From NCBI RefSeq assembly GCF_036010665.1, contig NZ_CP108581.1, positions 4,693,501-4,757,500 on the forward strand: a stretch of DNA of 64,000 nucleotides. Direction: 5' to 3'. The translations under genes were made by a program, and so were the position numbers. Shown piece by piece: positions 45,306-53,473 of the stretch. This DNA is from Microbispora sp. NBC_01189. GTDB taxonomy: Bacteria; Actinomycetota; Actinomycetes; Streptosporangiales; Streptosporangiaceae. The notes below the pieces were generated by a model. It was not told where the DNA came from and did not search any database. It was given only the letters and a program-made list of their open reading frames with translations. Each line of letters begins with the position of its first letter. Positions within the stretch are counted from its first letter, which is position 1.

Positions 45306-46289
45306 CTAGGTGACGCTGAGATAGAGGTCCCTCGCCAGCTTCGTCACCCGTTCGGCCGACTTCGTGAAGGACGCCCCCGAGGGCTGCAGGGTGAGCACGA
45401 CCATGATCAGCCGGTCGCTGATCATGCCTGTAGTGTGGAGCACCGGACGGCCGAAATCAACCGGTTCGCGGCCCATCGTGACCGGCCCGATACGGTACGA
45501 CGCGGCCTTCGCGCGGGCGCACCGGACCGGGGGCACGGAGCCGTAGCCGGACCATCCCTGCTTGATCGCCCAGGGCCGGGGAACGGCGCGGGGAATGCCG
45601 AAATACTGGTCGAAGCCGTCGCTCGCGCACCGCCACGCCTGGCGCAGGTTGCCCAGGACGAAGTCGCGGACGCGGGGTTCGGCCCGCTTCAGCAGATACC
45701 GGTAGACGAGAGCGATGTCGGCCGCGCTGATGGCGGTGTACCCCCAGAAGCCGGGTTTCGCCGCGGGCGGCGGAGAGGTTTCGGACAGGCCGATCCGGCG
45801 CGCCATCCGCCGGACGATCTCCCCCTGGCCCCCGCGCTTCCACAGGGCGGTGGCCGCGTCGTCGTCGCTGCCGCGGAGCATGGGGGTCAGCAGCGCCCCG
45901 TCCCGGGCGGGGATCGCGCCCCGGTGCCGCTCCAGGTAGTCGGTCGCGATGAGGATCTTCACCACCGACGCCGACCGGAACCGGTGGTGCGCCAGGTGCT
46001 GGGCGATGGTCCTGCCGGTGGTCAGGTCCACCACCGAGTATCCCGCCGTGACCCCGGCCGGCACCCGCACCGGTTTCGCCGACGCCTGCACTGACGCCCG
46101 CGCCGACGTCCCTGCCGACGTCCCTGCCGACGTCCGCGCCGACGACTTCGCGGCCGCCTGGGGCGCTGAGTTCGCTGAGTTCGCGGGGGTCGCGGGGGTC
46201 GCGGGGGCGCCGTTCGCGGCGCATGCCGTCAGGAGGGCCGTGAGCACGACGGCCACGGCTGTGGATGCGGGGGTTCTCGATCGCGTCAC
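45306..46289 (-). CDS. Serine hydrolase lipoprotein, class A beta-lactamase-like
   Basis: A 327-residue lipoprotein (lipobox LLTACAA, Cys near residue 22). An Ala/Ser/Thr-rich stalk with a 12-bp repeat (SAGTSAGTSARASVQASA) is followed by a penicillin-recognising fold: VTAGYSVVDLTTGRTIAQHL, active-site Ser and Lys in RFRSASVVKILIATDYL, an SDD motif in MLRGSDDDAATALWKRGG in place of SDN, and AIKQGWSGYG where beta-lactamases have KTG. The family is often annotated as a serine hydrolase; beta-lactamase activity is doubtful without a classic KTG and Glu166 region. It lies upstream of mreB on the same strand, 95 bp away, and could act in wall turnover. Confidence 0.8.
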   Translation of the reverse strand: MTRSRTPASTAVAVVLTALLTACAANGAPATPATPANSANSAPQAAAKSSARTSAGTSAGTSARASVQASAKPVRVPAGVTAGYSVVDLTTGRTIAQHLAHHRFRSASVVKILIATDYLERHRGAIPARDGALLTPMLRGSDDDAATALWKRGGQGEIVRRMARRIGLSETSPPPAAKPGFWGYTAISAADIALVYRYLLKRAEPRVRDFVLGNLRQAWRCASDGFDQYFGIPRAVPRPWAIKQGWSGYGSVPPVRCARAKAASYRIGPVTMGREPVDFGRPVLHTTGMISDRLIMVVLTLQPSGASFTKSAERVTKLARDLYLSVT

Positions 46290-46352
46290 CCGACCATGAC
46301 TACCAGACGTGATTACCAGACCGTGCGGACCGTGATTACCGGACCGAACGGA

Positions 46353-47366
46353 TCAGCGTCCGTCGAGGAGGGGACGCCTGGGGTCCCAGCGGGTGCCCTC
46401 GGCGGCGTCCCTGCGGCGCCGGGCGATCGCCGACAGCGCCTCCAGGACGACCCGGTTGCCGAGATAGGCCGTGATGTCCGCGTGGTCGTACGGCGGAGCG
46501 ACCTCGACGATCTCCAGCCCGACGACGGGCAGCTCGTAACAGGTCCTCCGGACGGCGTCGAGAAGCTGGCGGGCCGACAGACCGCCCGGCTCGGGGGTGC
46601 CGGTGCCCGGCGCGTGGCCCGGGTCGCAGACGTCCACGTCGACCGACAGGTAGACCCCGTCGCAGTCGTCCAGCGCGATGGCGTACGCCTCGGTGAGGCA
46701 CTCGTCGAGCCCCCTGGCGACGATCTCGGTCATCTCGTATGACCGCATCCGCTGTCCGGCCATCCAGTCGAGGATCTCCGGGCCGGGCCAGTAGCCGCGC
46801 AGGCCGATCTGCAGGAAGCGGTCGCCCCGGATCGCGCCCGACTCGATCAGCCGCCGCATCGGCTGCCCGTGGCCGTGCAGATGGCCGAACTCGATGTCGC
46901 CGGTGTCCGCGTGCGCGTCGAAGTGGATCATGGAGACGCGCCCGAAGCCGTGGTGCCGCGCCACGCCGGTCGCGTCGGGCAGGGCGATCGTGTGGTCGCC
47001 GCCGAGGACGACGGGCACGGCCCCGGAGGCCGCGATGCGGGCGACGGCGTCCTCGATCGCGCGCAGGCTGCCCTCGATGTCGCCGGCGTAGGTCTCCACG
47101 TCTCCGGCGTCCAGCACCCGCAGGTCCTTGAGGGCGTCCACGCGCAGCGCCAGGCTCGGGCGGGAGCCGTCGTGGGGGAGATAGCACGTCTGGCGGATGG
47201 CGTTCGGGCCGAAGCGGGCCCCCGGGCGGTGTGAGGTGCCGCCGTCGAACGGCGCGCCCAGGATCACGACGTCGGCTCCCGCGTAGCCGGCCGGGTCGTC
47301 GAGGTCGCACCGCTCGACCCCGAGGAAGGTGATGTCGGGGCCGAACATCTGGCCGTAGCGGCTCAT
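46353..47366 (-). CDS. speB: Agmatinase / ureohydrolase family enzyme
   Basis: A 337-residue arginase-superfamily enzyme with a binuclear Mn centre. Ligand motifs: VVLGGDHTIALPD (His), SMIHFDAHADTGD (Asp, His, Asp) and YLSVDVDVCDPGHAPGTGTP (Asp, Asp), then GLEIVEVAPPYDHADITAYL. It hydrolyses a guanidino compound, agmatine or guanidinobutyrate, to urea and the amine. Exact substrate cannot be set from sequence. The start is ATG 47366 (MSRYGQMFGPDITFLGV). Neighbours do not form an obvious arginine catabolism operon. Confidence 0.88.
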   Translation of the reverse strand: MSRYGQMFGPDITFLGVERCDLDDPAGYAGADVVILGAPFDGGTSHRPGARFGPNAIRQTCYLPHDGSRPSLALRVDALKDLRVLDAGDVETYAGDIEGSLRAIEDAVARIAASGAVPVVLGGDHTIALPDATGVARHHGFGRVSMIHFDAHADTGDIEFGHLHGHGQPMRRLIESGAIRGDRFLQIGLRGYWPGPEILDWMAGQRMRSYEMTEIVARGLDECLTEAYAIALDDCDGVYLSVDVDVCDPGHAPGTGTPEPGGLSARQLLDAVRRTCYELPVVGLEIVEVAPPYDHADITAYLGNRVVLEALSAIARRRRDAAEGTRWDPRRPLLDGR

Positions 47367-47406
47367 CCCACTCCTACGTCTTACCGGTCTTATCGGACAC
47401 TAGAGT

Positions 47407-49125
47407 CTATTGATTGACAGAACCGGCACGTTCGAGGAACGGGTCGAGCAGGCCGGGGGTGCCCACGGCGGCGAGGCGCAGCGCCTCGGCGAGATCGACG
47501 TCGCGCACCTGGTAGCTCTGCGCCCCCGCCGCGGTGGTCGCCGTCAGCGTCGCGAGGCCCGCCCGCCGCTGGAAGAACGACCGCTCGACGGTCCAGCCGA
47601 TCACGCCGTCGCACCGCAGCGCGACCCGGCGGCGGACGAGCGCGCCCCATCGGGTCACCAGGTATCCCGAGGTCAGGGCGTGCCCGAGGGAGCGGTAGCG
47701 GTCGGCGGCGAGCAGCGCGGTCACCGGCAGCAGGGCGGCGGCGGTGAGCCACGGCCACGAGGGCAGCCCGGCCCACGCCCACAGCGCGAGCAGCGCGAGC
47801 AGGACGGGCCCGTGCACGCCGTACGCACGGGTGAAGCGGCGGCGCAGCGCGGCCGGCCCGTGCGGAGTGAGAGGCCCGGTGAGTGGCCCGGCGAGAGGTG
47901 CGGTGGCCGGCGACGGGCCGCCGGTGGCGCCGGGCGCGTGGGACAGCACGAGCCCGGCCACCGCGACGGCCTCCGCGCGGGGCGCGGGCGGCAGCAGCGT
48001 CGAGCCGCCGCGCTGGCCGCGTTCCTTCGAGCGCAGGCCGGTCGTCACGGCGGACAGCCGGGCGCCGCGTACGGCCCGCAGCAGCAGCGGCTCGTCGATC
48101 TCGACCCCCCGCAGCCGCCGTTCCTCGATGGTGGTGGCCCGCCTGGTCAGCAGGCCCCGGGTCACGTGAAGGGTGCCCTCGGCGTGCCGGGTGAGCCGGA
48201 AGTTCCCGTACGCCAGGACGTAACCGAGCGTGGACGCGACGCCCACGAACACCACGAGCGCGAGCAGCACCGTCGCGATCTCCAGCGCCAGCGACATCGC
48301 GCTGAACCACCGCCAGGTCTCCCGGACCGGCCCCACCCGGTCGAGGTCGATGTTCCCCTCCGAGACCAGGCGGGACGCGAAGCCGCCGACGACGCCCACG
48401 GTGACCAGCCCGGACATGGTGAACGGCCCGAACCTGACCCACCCGGGGCGCATCCGCGCGAGCTCGGTCTCCCCGGTGGCGCCGCCCATCGGCGTGCTCC
48501 CGGCGTACGGCGGCACCGGAGACGCCCCGGGAGACTGTGCAGTGGGGGACTGGGCGGCGGGGAACTGTGCGGCGGGGGAGCGGTGCAGCAGTTCCACGCG
48601 CAGGCGGGCGGCCTCGGCGGCGCTCAGCGCGTCGAGCTTGAGCCGGCTGTCGTGCCTGCGGTCGGAGGTGCCCGTCCCCACCTCCACCCGGGCGAGGCCG
48701 AGCACGCGGTGCAGCACGTGGGAGGTGACGTCGACCGTGCGGACCCGGTCGCGGGGCACGGTCAGCACCTTCCGGTTCAGCAGCCCGCGCCTGACCTGCA
48801 CCTGCTCCGGGGAGATCCGGTACGTCGTGGTGAACCAGCGGAGCATGCCGAACAGGACCGTCAGGCCGACCCCCGCGGCGCTCCACAGGTGACCCTTCCC
48901 GCCGCTGCTCGTTCCCGCCACCAGCAGGCCGAGCAGGGCCGGGGCGGCCCGTACGACCTCCTGGACGGGGTGGACCAGCAGCATCCGCGGGCTGAGCCGC
49001 CGCCAGCCGGGCTCGGCCGGGCCGCCCTCGGGACCGCTTACAGGACCACTGGCGGGAGCACTGACGGGGCCACTGACGGGATTACTGACGGGACCACCGG
49101 CGGAATCGCTCATGGGGCCGCTCAC
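47407..49125 (-). CDS. Membrane protein with bacterial PH domains (YdbT-like)
   Basis: A 572-residue membrane protein with repeated bPH2 domains. The N-terminus has a low-complexity run of GPVS units, then a first helix pair (VVRAAPALLGLLVAGTSSGG, SAAGVGLTVLFGMLRWF) and a bPH domain TTYRISPEQVQVRRGLLNRK. A second helix pair (VGVVGGFASRL, ALEIATVLLALVVFVGVAS) and bPH follow (YGNFRLTRHAEGTLHVTRG, RRATTIEERRLRGVEIDEPL), then a third helix pair and bPH (LTSGYLVTRWGALVRRRVAL). GTG 49125 overlaps the stop of the next-upstream gene (GTGA); ATG 49113 is the alternative. It is the YdbT partner of the YdbS-like gene; the pair's function is unknown, with an envelope role presumed. Confidence 0.87.
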   Translation of the reverse strand: MSGPMSDSAGGPVSNPVSGPVSAPASGPVSGPEGGPAEPGWRRLSPRMLLVHPVQEVVRAAPALLGLLVAGTSSGGKGHLWSAAGVGLTVLFGMLRWFTTTYRISPEQVQVRRGLLNRKVLTVPRDRVRTVDVTSHVLHRVLGLARVEVGTGTSDRRHDSRLKLDALSAAEAARLRVELLHRSPAAQFPAAQSPTAQSPGASPVPPYAGSTPMGGATGETELARMRPGWVRFGPFTMSGLVTVGVVGGFASRLVSEGNIDLDRVGPVRETWRWFSAMSLALEIATVLLALVVFVGVASTLGYVLAYGNFRLTRHAEGTLHVTRGLLTRRATTIEERRLRGVEIDEPLLLRAVRGARLSAVTTGLRSKERGQRGGSTLLPPAPRAEAVAVAGLVLSHAPGATGGPSPATAPLAGPLTGPLTPHGPAALRRRFTRAYGVHGPVLLALLALWAWAGLPSWPWLTAAALLPVTALLAADRYRSLGHALTSGYLVTRWGALVRRRVALRCDGVIGWTVERSFFQRRAGLATLTATTAAGAQSYQVRDVDLAEALRLAAVGTPGLLDPFLERAGSVNQ

Positions 49126-49619
49126 GTCGCGTCGCCCGCCGTCGCCTGGGCGTTGGCGGTGAGTTCGGCGATCAGGCGCTGGGCCGTGTCCCGGTCGAGG
49201 CCGCCGACCTTGATGGGACCGGCGGCCGAGGCCGTGGTGACGGTGACGTTGGCGAGGCGGAAAAGCTGCTCCAGCGGGCCGCGCTCGCTGTCCACCGTCT
49301 GGATCCGCGAGACCGGGGCGATGCGCCACTCCTGCCGGAACCAGCCCGACTGGGTGAAGACCGCCGCCGGGGTGGCCTCCCAGCGGTGCACCCGGTAACG
49401 CCACTGCGGCATGACCGTGATGTGCGCCGCCGCGACGACGGTGGTCGCGGCGAGGCCGATGACGTGCGCGGAGAGCGGCACGCCGTGCTTGTCGGCCACC
49501 AGCCAGATCACCTGGGCCGCGAGGAGGATGAGCCAGCCGAAGGCGGCCCGCGCGGCCCAGTACCAGATGGCGGTGCGGCTCACGCGGTGCCGAGGGAGTC
49601 GAAGGGTTGGGACGTCCAC
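49122..49619 (-). CDS. Membrane protein with bacterial PH domain (YdbS-like)
   Basis: A 165-residue protein: two transmembrane helices (YWAARAAFGWLILLAAQVIWL, VIGLAATTVVAAAHITVMP) and one bPH2 domain (YRVHRWEATPAAVFTQSGWF, PVSRIQTVDSERGPLEQLFR, GPIKVGGLDRDTAQRLIAEL). GTG 49619 is the start. Its stop overlaps the start of the larger YdbT-like gene by four bases, the classic ydbS-ydbT arrangement. Confidence 0.9.
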   Translation of the reverse strand: MDVPTLRLPRHRVSRTAIWYWAARAAFGWLILLAAQVIWLVADKHGVPLSAHVIGLAATTVVAAAHITVMPQWRYRVHRWEATPAAVFTQSGWFRQEWRIAPVSRIQTVDSERGPLEQLFRLANVTVTTASAAGPIKVGGLDRDTAQRLIAELTANAQATAGDAT

Positions 49620-49794
49620 GCCTCAACTCTGCCCGATCGTCCGCGTCCCGGCGCATCGCCCCCCGGCTCGCGGATCAGAGGGCGGGCAGGAGCTCGCGAA
49701 CCGGGAACGCCGCCTGCTCCTCCGCCGCGGGACGCATGATCTGGGCGGCCCTCCCGTGCGTGAGATCGACTCCACGGCCGTCCTAGGTGGGCGG

Positions 49795-51234
49795 TCAGGC
49801 CATCTGGTGCTGCTCGGAGCTGAGGGGGGCGGCGATGTCCTCCAGCGAGCGCCGGGCGGCCTCCACGCCCATGAACCACTGCGCCAGCCCCGCCGCGATC
49901 ATCAGTACGGCGCCGATGACGTAGCCGACGACGACGTTGCCCACGTTCTCGCTCTCCACCAGGCGGCCGAACAGCACCGGCCCGATGATGCCGCCGAGCC
50001 CGGTGCCGACCGCGTAGAACAGCGCGATGGCGAGGGCCCTGGTCTCCATCGGGAAGATCTCCGAGACCGTCAGGTACGCGCTGCTCGCCCCGGCCGAGGC
50101 GAAGAAGAACACCACCATCCAGCAGATCGTGAGAGTCACCGGAGAGAGCACCTGCGCGCCGAACAGCGCGGCGGTGCCGAGCAGGAGCAGGCCGGACAGC
50201 ACGTAGCTGCCCGCGATCATCGTGCGGCGGCCGATCGTGTCGAAGAACCGGCCGAGCAGGACCGGGCCGAGGAAGTTCCCGATCGCGATCGGGACGAGAT
50301 ACCACGGCGTGCTGCCGTCCGGCACCTTGAAGAAGGTCGACAACACCAGCGCGTACGTGAAGAAGATCGAGTTGTAGAGGAACGCCTGGCCGACGAACAG
50401 CGACAGGCCGACCGTCGTGCGCTTGGGGTAGCGCCGCAGCAGTGTCGCCGCCACCTCCGTCAGCGGGGTGCGCTCACGCTGGGTGATCCTGATCTCCCCG
50501 TGCGCGGGTTCGAGCGTCTTCCCGCTCTCGTCGCGGACCTTCGTCTCGATCTCCCGGACGATCTCCTCGGCCTCCCGTTCCCGGCCGTGGATGAACAGCC
50601 AGCGTGGACTCTCCGGCACCGTACGGCGGACCAGCAGGATGGCCACGCCGAGGATGGCGCCCAGCCCGAACAGCAGACGCCAGCCGAGCCCCGCCGACAG
50701 CAGGCTCGTGTCGAGCGCCGGGATCGCGATGAGGGCGCCGAGCGCCGTGCCCAGCCAGAAGGAGCCGTTCACCACCAGGTCGACCGTGCCGCGCACGCGG
50801 GCCGGGATCAGCTCGTCGATCGCCGAGTTGATCGCGGCGTACTCGCCTCCGATGCCGGCGCCGGTGAAGAACCGGCACAGGTAGAAGTACCAGGCGTCGT
50901 GGGCGAAGGCGGTGGCCACGGTGGCGGCGAGGTAGAGGGCGAGCGTCACCAGGAAGAGCTTCTTGCGCCCGAACCGGTCCGTCAGGTGGCCGAAGAAGAG
51001 TGCGCCCAGGCAGGCTCCCGCGACGTACACGCCGGCTGCGACGCCGACCTCGCTGTCGCTGAGCCCCAGCCCGCTGCTCGGGTCGGTGATGCGCGGGCCG
51101 ATGACCCCGACGATGGTCACCTCGAGCCCGTCGAGAATCCAGACGGTGCCGAGCCCGATGAGCACGAGCCAGTGCCAGCGAGCCCAGGGGAGCCGATCCA
51201 GCCGCGCGGGAATGTCGGTGCTTATCTGCGCCAT
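49795..51234 (-). CDS. MFS transporter, sugar-porter-like
   Basis: A 479-residue, 12-helix major facilitator. Helix 1 (HWLVLIGLGTVWILDGLEVT) is followed by the loop 2-3 signature GHLTDRFGRKKLFL, helix 4 RFFTGAGIGGEYAAINSAID, ELIPARVRGTVDLVVNGSFW, the central loop with RRTVPESPRWLFIHGREREA, and the second-half GRFFDTIGRRTMIAGSYVLS. It resembles the metabolite:H+ symporter/sugar porter branch. No substrate can be assigned; it stands alone without catabolic partners. The start is ATG 51234. Confidence 0.88.
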   Translation of the reverse strand: MAQISTDIPARLDRLPWARWHWLVLIGLGTVWILDGLEVTIVGVIGPRITDPSSGLGLSDSEVGVAAGVYVAGACLGALFFGHLTDRFGRKKLFLVTLALYLAATVATAFAHDAWYFYLCRFFTGAGIGGEYAAINSAIDELIPARVRGTVDLVVNGSFWLGTALGALIAIPALDTSLLSAGLGWRLLFGLGAILGVAILLVRRTVPESPRWLFIHGREREAEEIVREIETKVRDESGKTLEPAHGEIRITQRERTPLTEVAATLLRRYPKRTTVGLSLFVGQAFLYNSIFFTYALVLSTFFKVPDGSTPWYLVPIAIGNFLGPVLLGRFFDTIGRRTMIAGSYVLSGLLLLGTAALFGAQVLSPVTLTICWMVVFFFASAGASSAYLTVSEIFPMETRALAIALFYAVGTGLGGIIGPVLFGRLVESENVGNVVVGYVIGAVLMIAAGLAQWFMGVEAARRSLEDIAAPLSSEQHQMA

Positions 51235-51295
51235 ATCGTCCCCTTCTTCGGAAGATATGGCGCCCGACTACCCGATATCGGGCCGGAAATTCACG

Positions 51296-51739
51296 TCAGA
51301 CCGTCCTGGCGCCTTCGCTTCCCACGCCTCCGGGCGGGGGGACGACGCCGTCGTGCCCGAGCTCGAACCACACGCAGACTCCGGCGCGGCTGGCCGACAC
51401 GCCCCAGTGCCGGGTGAACAGATCCACCAGGTGGACGCCGCGCCCCGGCGTGAGGTCGGGAGACGTCCAGCAGCCGCAGCCCTGCGTGGACAGCGTGACC
51501 CGGGCGGCTCCGGGAGTGGCCAGGACCGACACGCCGTAGCCCGGCGGCCGGCCGCAGGAGTCGGCGTGCCGCAGGGACTCGGCGATCAGCTCGCCGGTCA
51601 GCTGCACCGCGTCGTCCCGGCAGGGGTGGCCGTCGCCGAGGCGGGCGGCCACGAACCGCCGGGCGGCCCGCACCTGGGACGGGTCTCCCGAGAAGGGGCG
51701 TGAGATCGCGATTCTCCCCGAGAGGTTGAGAATTGTCAT
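51296..51739 (-). CDS. RsbW-like GHKL ATP-binding protein
   Basis: About 147 residues, an anti-sigma-factor-type histidine kinase-like ATPase common in streptomycetes. N box AVQLTGELIAESLRHADSCG (with the canonical Asn replaced, AES for VTN), GVSVLATPGAARVTLSTQG where a DxGxG would lie, and a C-terminal GRGVHLVDLFTRHWGVSASR with GVCVWFEL. The degenerate N and G1 boxes make ATP-driven kinase activity uncertain. ATG 51739 is preferred (GGGAG upstream); an in-frame ATG at 51790 also exists. No sigma or anti-anti-sigma gene is adjacent. Confidence 0.78.
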   Translation of the reverse strand: MTILNLSGRIAISRPFSGDPSQVRAARRFVAARLGDGHPCRDDAVQLTGELIAESLRHADSCGRPPGYGVSVLATPGAARVTLSTQGCGCWTSPDLTPGRGVHLVDLFTRHWGVSASRAGVCVWFELGHDGVVPPPGGVGSEGARTV

Positions 51740-52005
51740 CCCGTGATAACTCCCTGTGCACCCGCCTGCCGTCGGGGAATCGAAACCCATGTGAGACTGC
51801 GTTCATCCTGCACTTTGCAATTCGGCTCCGCAATATGGCGAATGCGATTGCCTGGTTTCCTTTCGTGGGATAAGGGGCAGCACGCCGCATGGGAGGAGGG
51901 GGCGGGCCGGCGATCCGGCTCCGCCCGCGGTCCTGTCCTGAGCCCGCCTCCGGCCTTTGCGGACGGGCCGGTATGGGGGTCGTCTCACCGGGCAGGAGAC
52001 CTGGC

Positions 52006-52155
52006 ATGCGAAGAGAAGACGGTCGCTATATCGATATCGACGCGGACGAGCCGGACATCGCCGGCGAGTGGATGCCGTCCGAGACGGATCCGCCGAACGC
52101 GAAGCCGGACGACGGGAACCCGGACGAGCGCTGGGAAAAGCCGACAGAGGTGTGA
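52006..52155 (+). CDS. Small acidic protein, 49 residues
   Basis: MRREDGRYIDIDADEPDIAG, then EWMPSETDPPNAKPDDGNPD and ERWEKPTEV. It is very acidic and Pro/Asp-rich, with no recognised domain, and probably disordered. AGGAGA lies eight bases before ATG 52006, and the next gene begins 11 bp after its stop, so it is a likely real, co-transcribed small gene. Function is unknown. Confidence 0.6.
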   Translation: MRREDGRYIDIDADEPDIAGEWMPSETDPPNAKPDDGNPDERWEKPTEV

Positions 52156-52166
52156 GGAGAACGGTG

Positions 52167-52394
52167 ATGACGATGGGAGTCGACCCCCGGGACCTGGGCG
52201 ACGAGGATCTGCTCCGCGAGCTGCGCCATCTGCACGAGACCCGGAGCGACACGTTCTTCCACGGGTCGGACGACGCGCTGGAGCACCACACCTCCCGGAC
52301 GCGGGAGCTGGAAGGCGAGTACCTCGAACGCTACCCGGACCGGCAGGTCGATCCGGAGCGGCTGCGTGAGGGGGCGAGACAGCGGAGTGCCTGA
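52167..52394 (+). CDS. DUF6158 family small protein
   Basis: A 75-residue helical, charged protein: GVDPRDLGDEDLLRELRHLH, then ETRSDTFFHGSDDALEHHTS and RTRELEGEYLERYPDRQVDP. This pattern matches a small actinobacterial family (DUF6158) of unknown role. AGGAGA is six bases before ATG 52167. It sits in a tight three-gene run with the acidic protein before it and a winged-helix protein after it. Confidence 0.75.
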   Translation: MTMGVDPRDLGDEDLLRELRHLHETRSDTFFHGSDDALEHHTSRTRELEGEYLERYPDRQVDPERLREGARQRSA

Positions 52395-52632
52395 CGAGGA
52401 GAGCCTGGAAGACGTCCAGGAGATGACGACGGCGGACATGACGGTCTACGAGGCCGTCGCCGCCCTGAACACGAAGGAACGGCCCGCGACCGCCGCCGAG
52501 GTCGCCAGGATGACCGACCTCCCGGAGGACGACGTACGGCGGTGCCTTACCAGCCTGGCCGAGGGCGGCAGGCTGGTGCCCAAGGGGGACGCCTACATTC
52601 TCGGCACCCACGACTGGGGGCTCGAGTACTGA
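52387..52632 (+). CDS. Small winged-helix-like protein
   Basis: Up to 81 residues. The core MTVYEAVAALNTKERPATAA, EVARMTDLPEDDVRRCLTSL and AEGGRLVPKGDAYILGTHDW fits a winged helix: helix, recognition-type helix and a beta wing. GTG 52387 overlaps the DUF6158 stop by eight bases. Later in-frame ATGs (52423, 52438) are possible starts. It probably binds DNA or another protein; no target is known. Confidence 0.65.
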   Translation: MPDEESLEDVQEMTTADMTVYEAVAALNTKERPATAAEVARMTDLPEDDVRRCLTSLAEGGRLVPKGDAYILGTHDWGLEY

Positions 52633-52970
52633 CGGTGCGACGGGCGCGGAAGAACCGCGCTCCGGCCCGGCCGGCGGGGGCGTTCAAGAGCGGTGCTGCG
52701 GGCCGGGCTGGATGTGTTACGCGCTGAAGAGCTTGGGCTTTGGCTCCACCATGAGGCTGGACGTGCTCAAGAGCCTGCTTTGGTTCCTTGGCGCTGCACT
52801 GCGCTTCGCGCTCACGGGCGGGCGGGTGCTCCGGCCGGCCGTGATAGTGGCGGTCCGGTGAGCCGCGGGAGCGGCCATCGCGGGCGCGGTGGTGCCTGGC
52901 ACGGTCTTACGCCGGCCTCCGCACCCGCCCGCCCCCGGCGCTTCGCGCCGGCGGCGAGGCGGGCCGGAGG
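52633..52970. other. 338-bp gap holding the left arm of the inverted repeat
   Basis: No gene was identified. The right part (52818-52948) is the left arm of a 131-bp inverted repeat whose partner is at 58996-59126. At 52681-52693 a 13-base stretch (CGTTCAAGAGCGG) matches the sequence just outside the partner arm with one difference. The ~125 bp between may therefore be an insertion in this arm or a deletion in the other. Confidence 0.6.
52818..52948 (+). repeat. Left arm of 131-bp inverted repeat (IR-A)
   Basis: Read on the plus strand this segment matches the reverse complement of 58996-59126 with three mismatches and no gaps, aligned by eye. It ends 22 bp before the stop of the small lipoprotein gene. 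No open frame in it resembles a known protein. Confidence 0.9.
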
Positions 52971-53342
52971 TCAGGAGCAGGCGGAGGCGAGCTGTTGGGT
53001 CGCCTGGGTGGCCTTCTGGCCGAACTCGGCGAGCTTGGTCGCGGCGGCCGGGTCCGACAGGTCGATCTTGAAGGACGCCCACGAGTCGGCCATGCCGGCG
53101 AGCGCCACCTTCAGGTCGCCGTCGGCCTTGCCCGACAGGTCCTTGAGCTGTGCGGCCAGGTCGCTGGTCGCGGTGTTGATGCCCTTGATGTCGCCGGCCG
53201 CGGCGGCGGCCTTGCCGCTGTAGTCGGTGAACGCCTTGGTCGCCTCCTCGCAGACGGCCGTCTGGCTCCCGCTGCAGGCGGCGGTCAGACCGAGAAGGGC
53301 GGACGCCGCGACGACGGCGAGGCTGTTCCTGAGGATGTTCAT
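52971..53342 (-). CDS. Small secreted lipoprotein of unknown function
   Basis: A 123-residue lipoprotein: signal MNILRNSLAVVAASALLGLT and lipobox TAAC with Cys near residue 23. The mature part is helical and Ala/Lys/Asp-rich (AVCEEATKAFTDYSGKAAAA, DLAAQLKDLSGKADGDLKVA), with a possible disulfide between CEE and the terminal CS. ATG 53342 has GGAAGG upstream. It lies immediately inside the left inverted-repeat arm and is divergent from the first lacI gene. No domain is recognised. Confidence 0.72.
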   Translation of the reverse strand: MNILRNSLAVVAASALLGLTAACSGSQTAVCEEATKAFTDYSGKAAAAAGDIKGINTATSDLAAQLKDLSGKADGDLKVALAGMADSWASFKIDLSDPAAATKLAEFGQKATQATQQLASACS

Positions 53343-53460
53343 GATGCCTTCCTGGGAGATCTGCAACGCGGCAGACACTAGGAATCGCCTCTTTCACGGT
53401 GCTTTCAGCCCACTTGCAACCGTGGTCGTCGAAGATCCTTGGCCCGGCCGCTCCGCGTCG

Positions 53461-53473
53461 TATGCTTGCCGCC
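53461..53473 (+). promoter_or_regulatory. Leaderless promoter -10 of lacI copy 1
   Basis: TATGCT (53461-53466) lies seven bases before ATG 53474 with no Shine-Dalgarno sequence. The second lacI gene has TATAGT at exactly the same distance, so both mRNAs are probably leaderless. Confidence 0.55.

Noticed and set aside
52693..53223. Plus-strand 176-residue open frame over the left inverted-repeat arm
   Set aside because: It runs antisense through the small lipoprotein gene and shows no domain, signal peptide or start signal.
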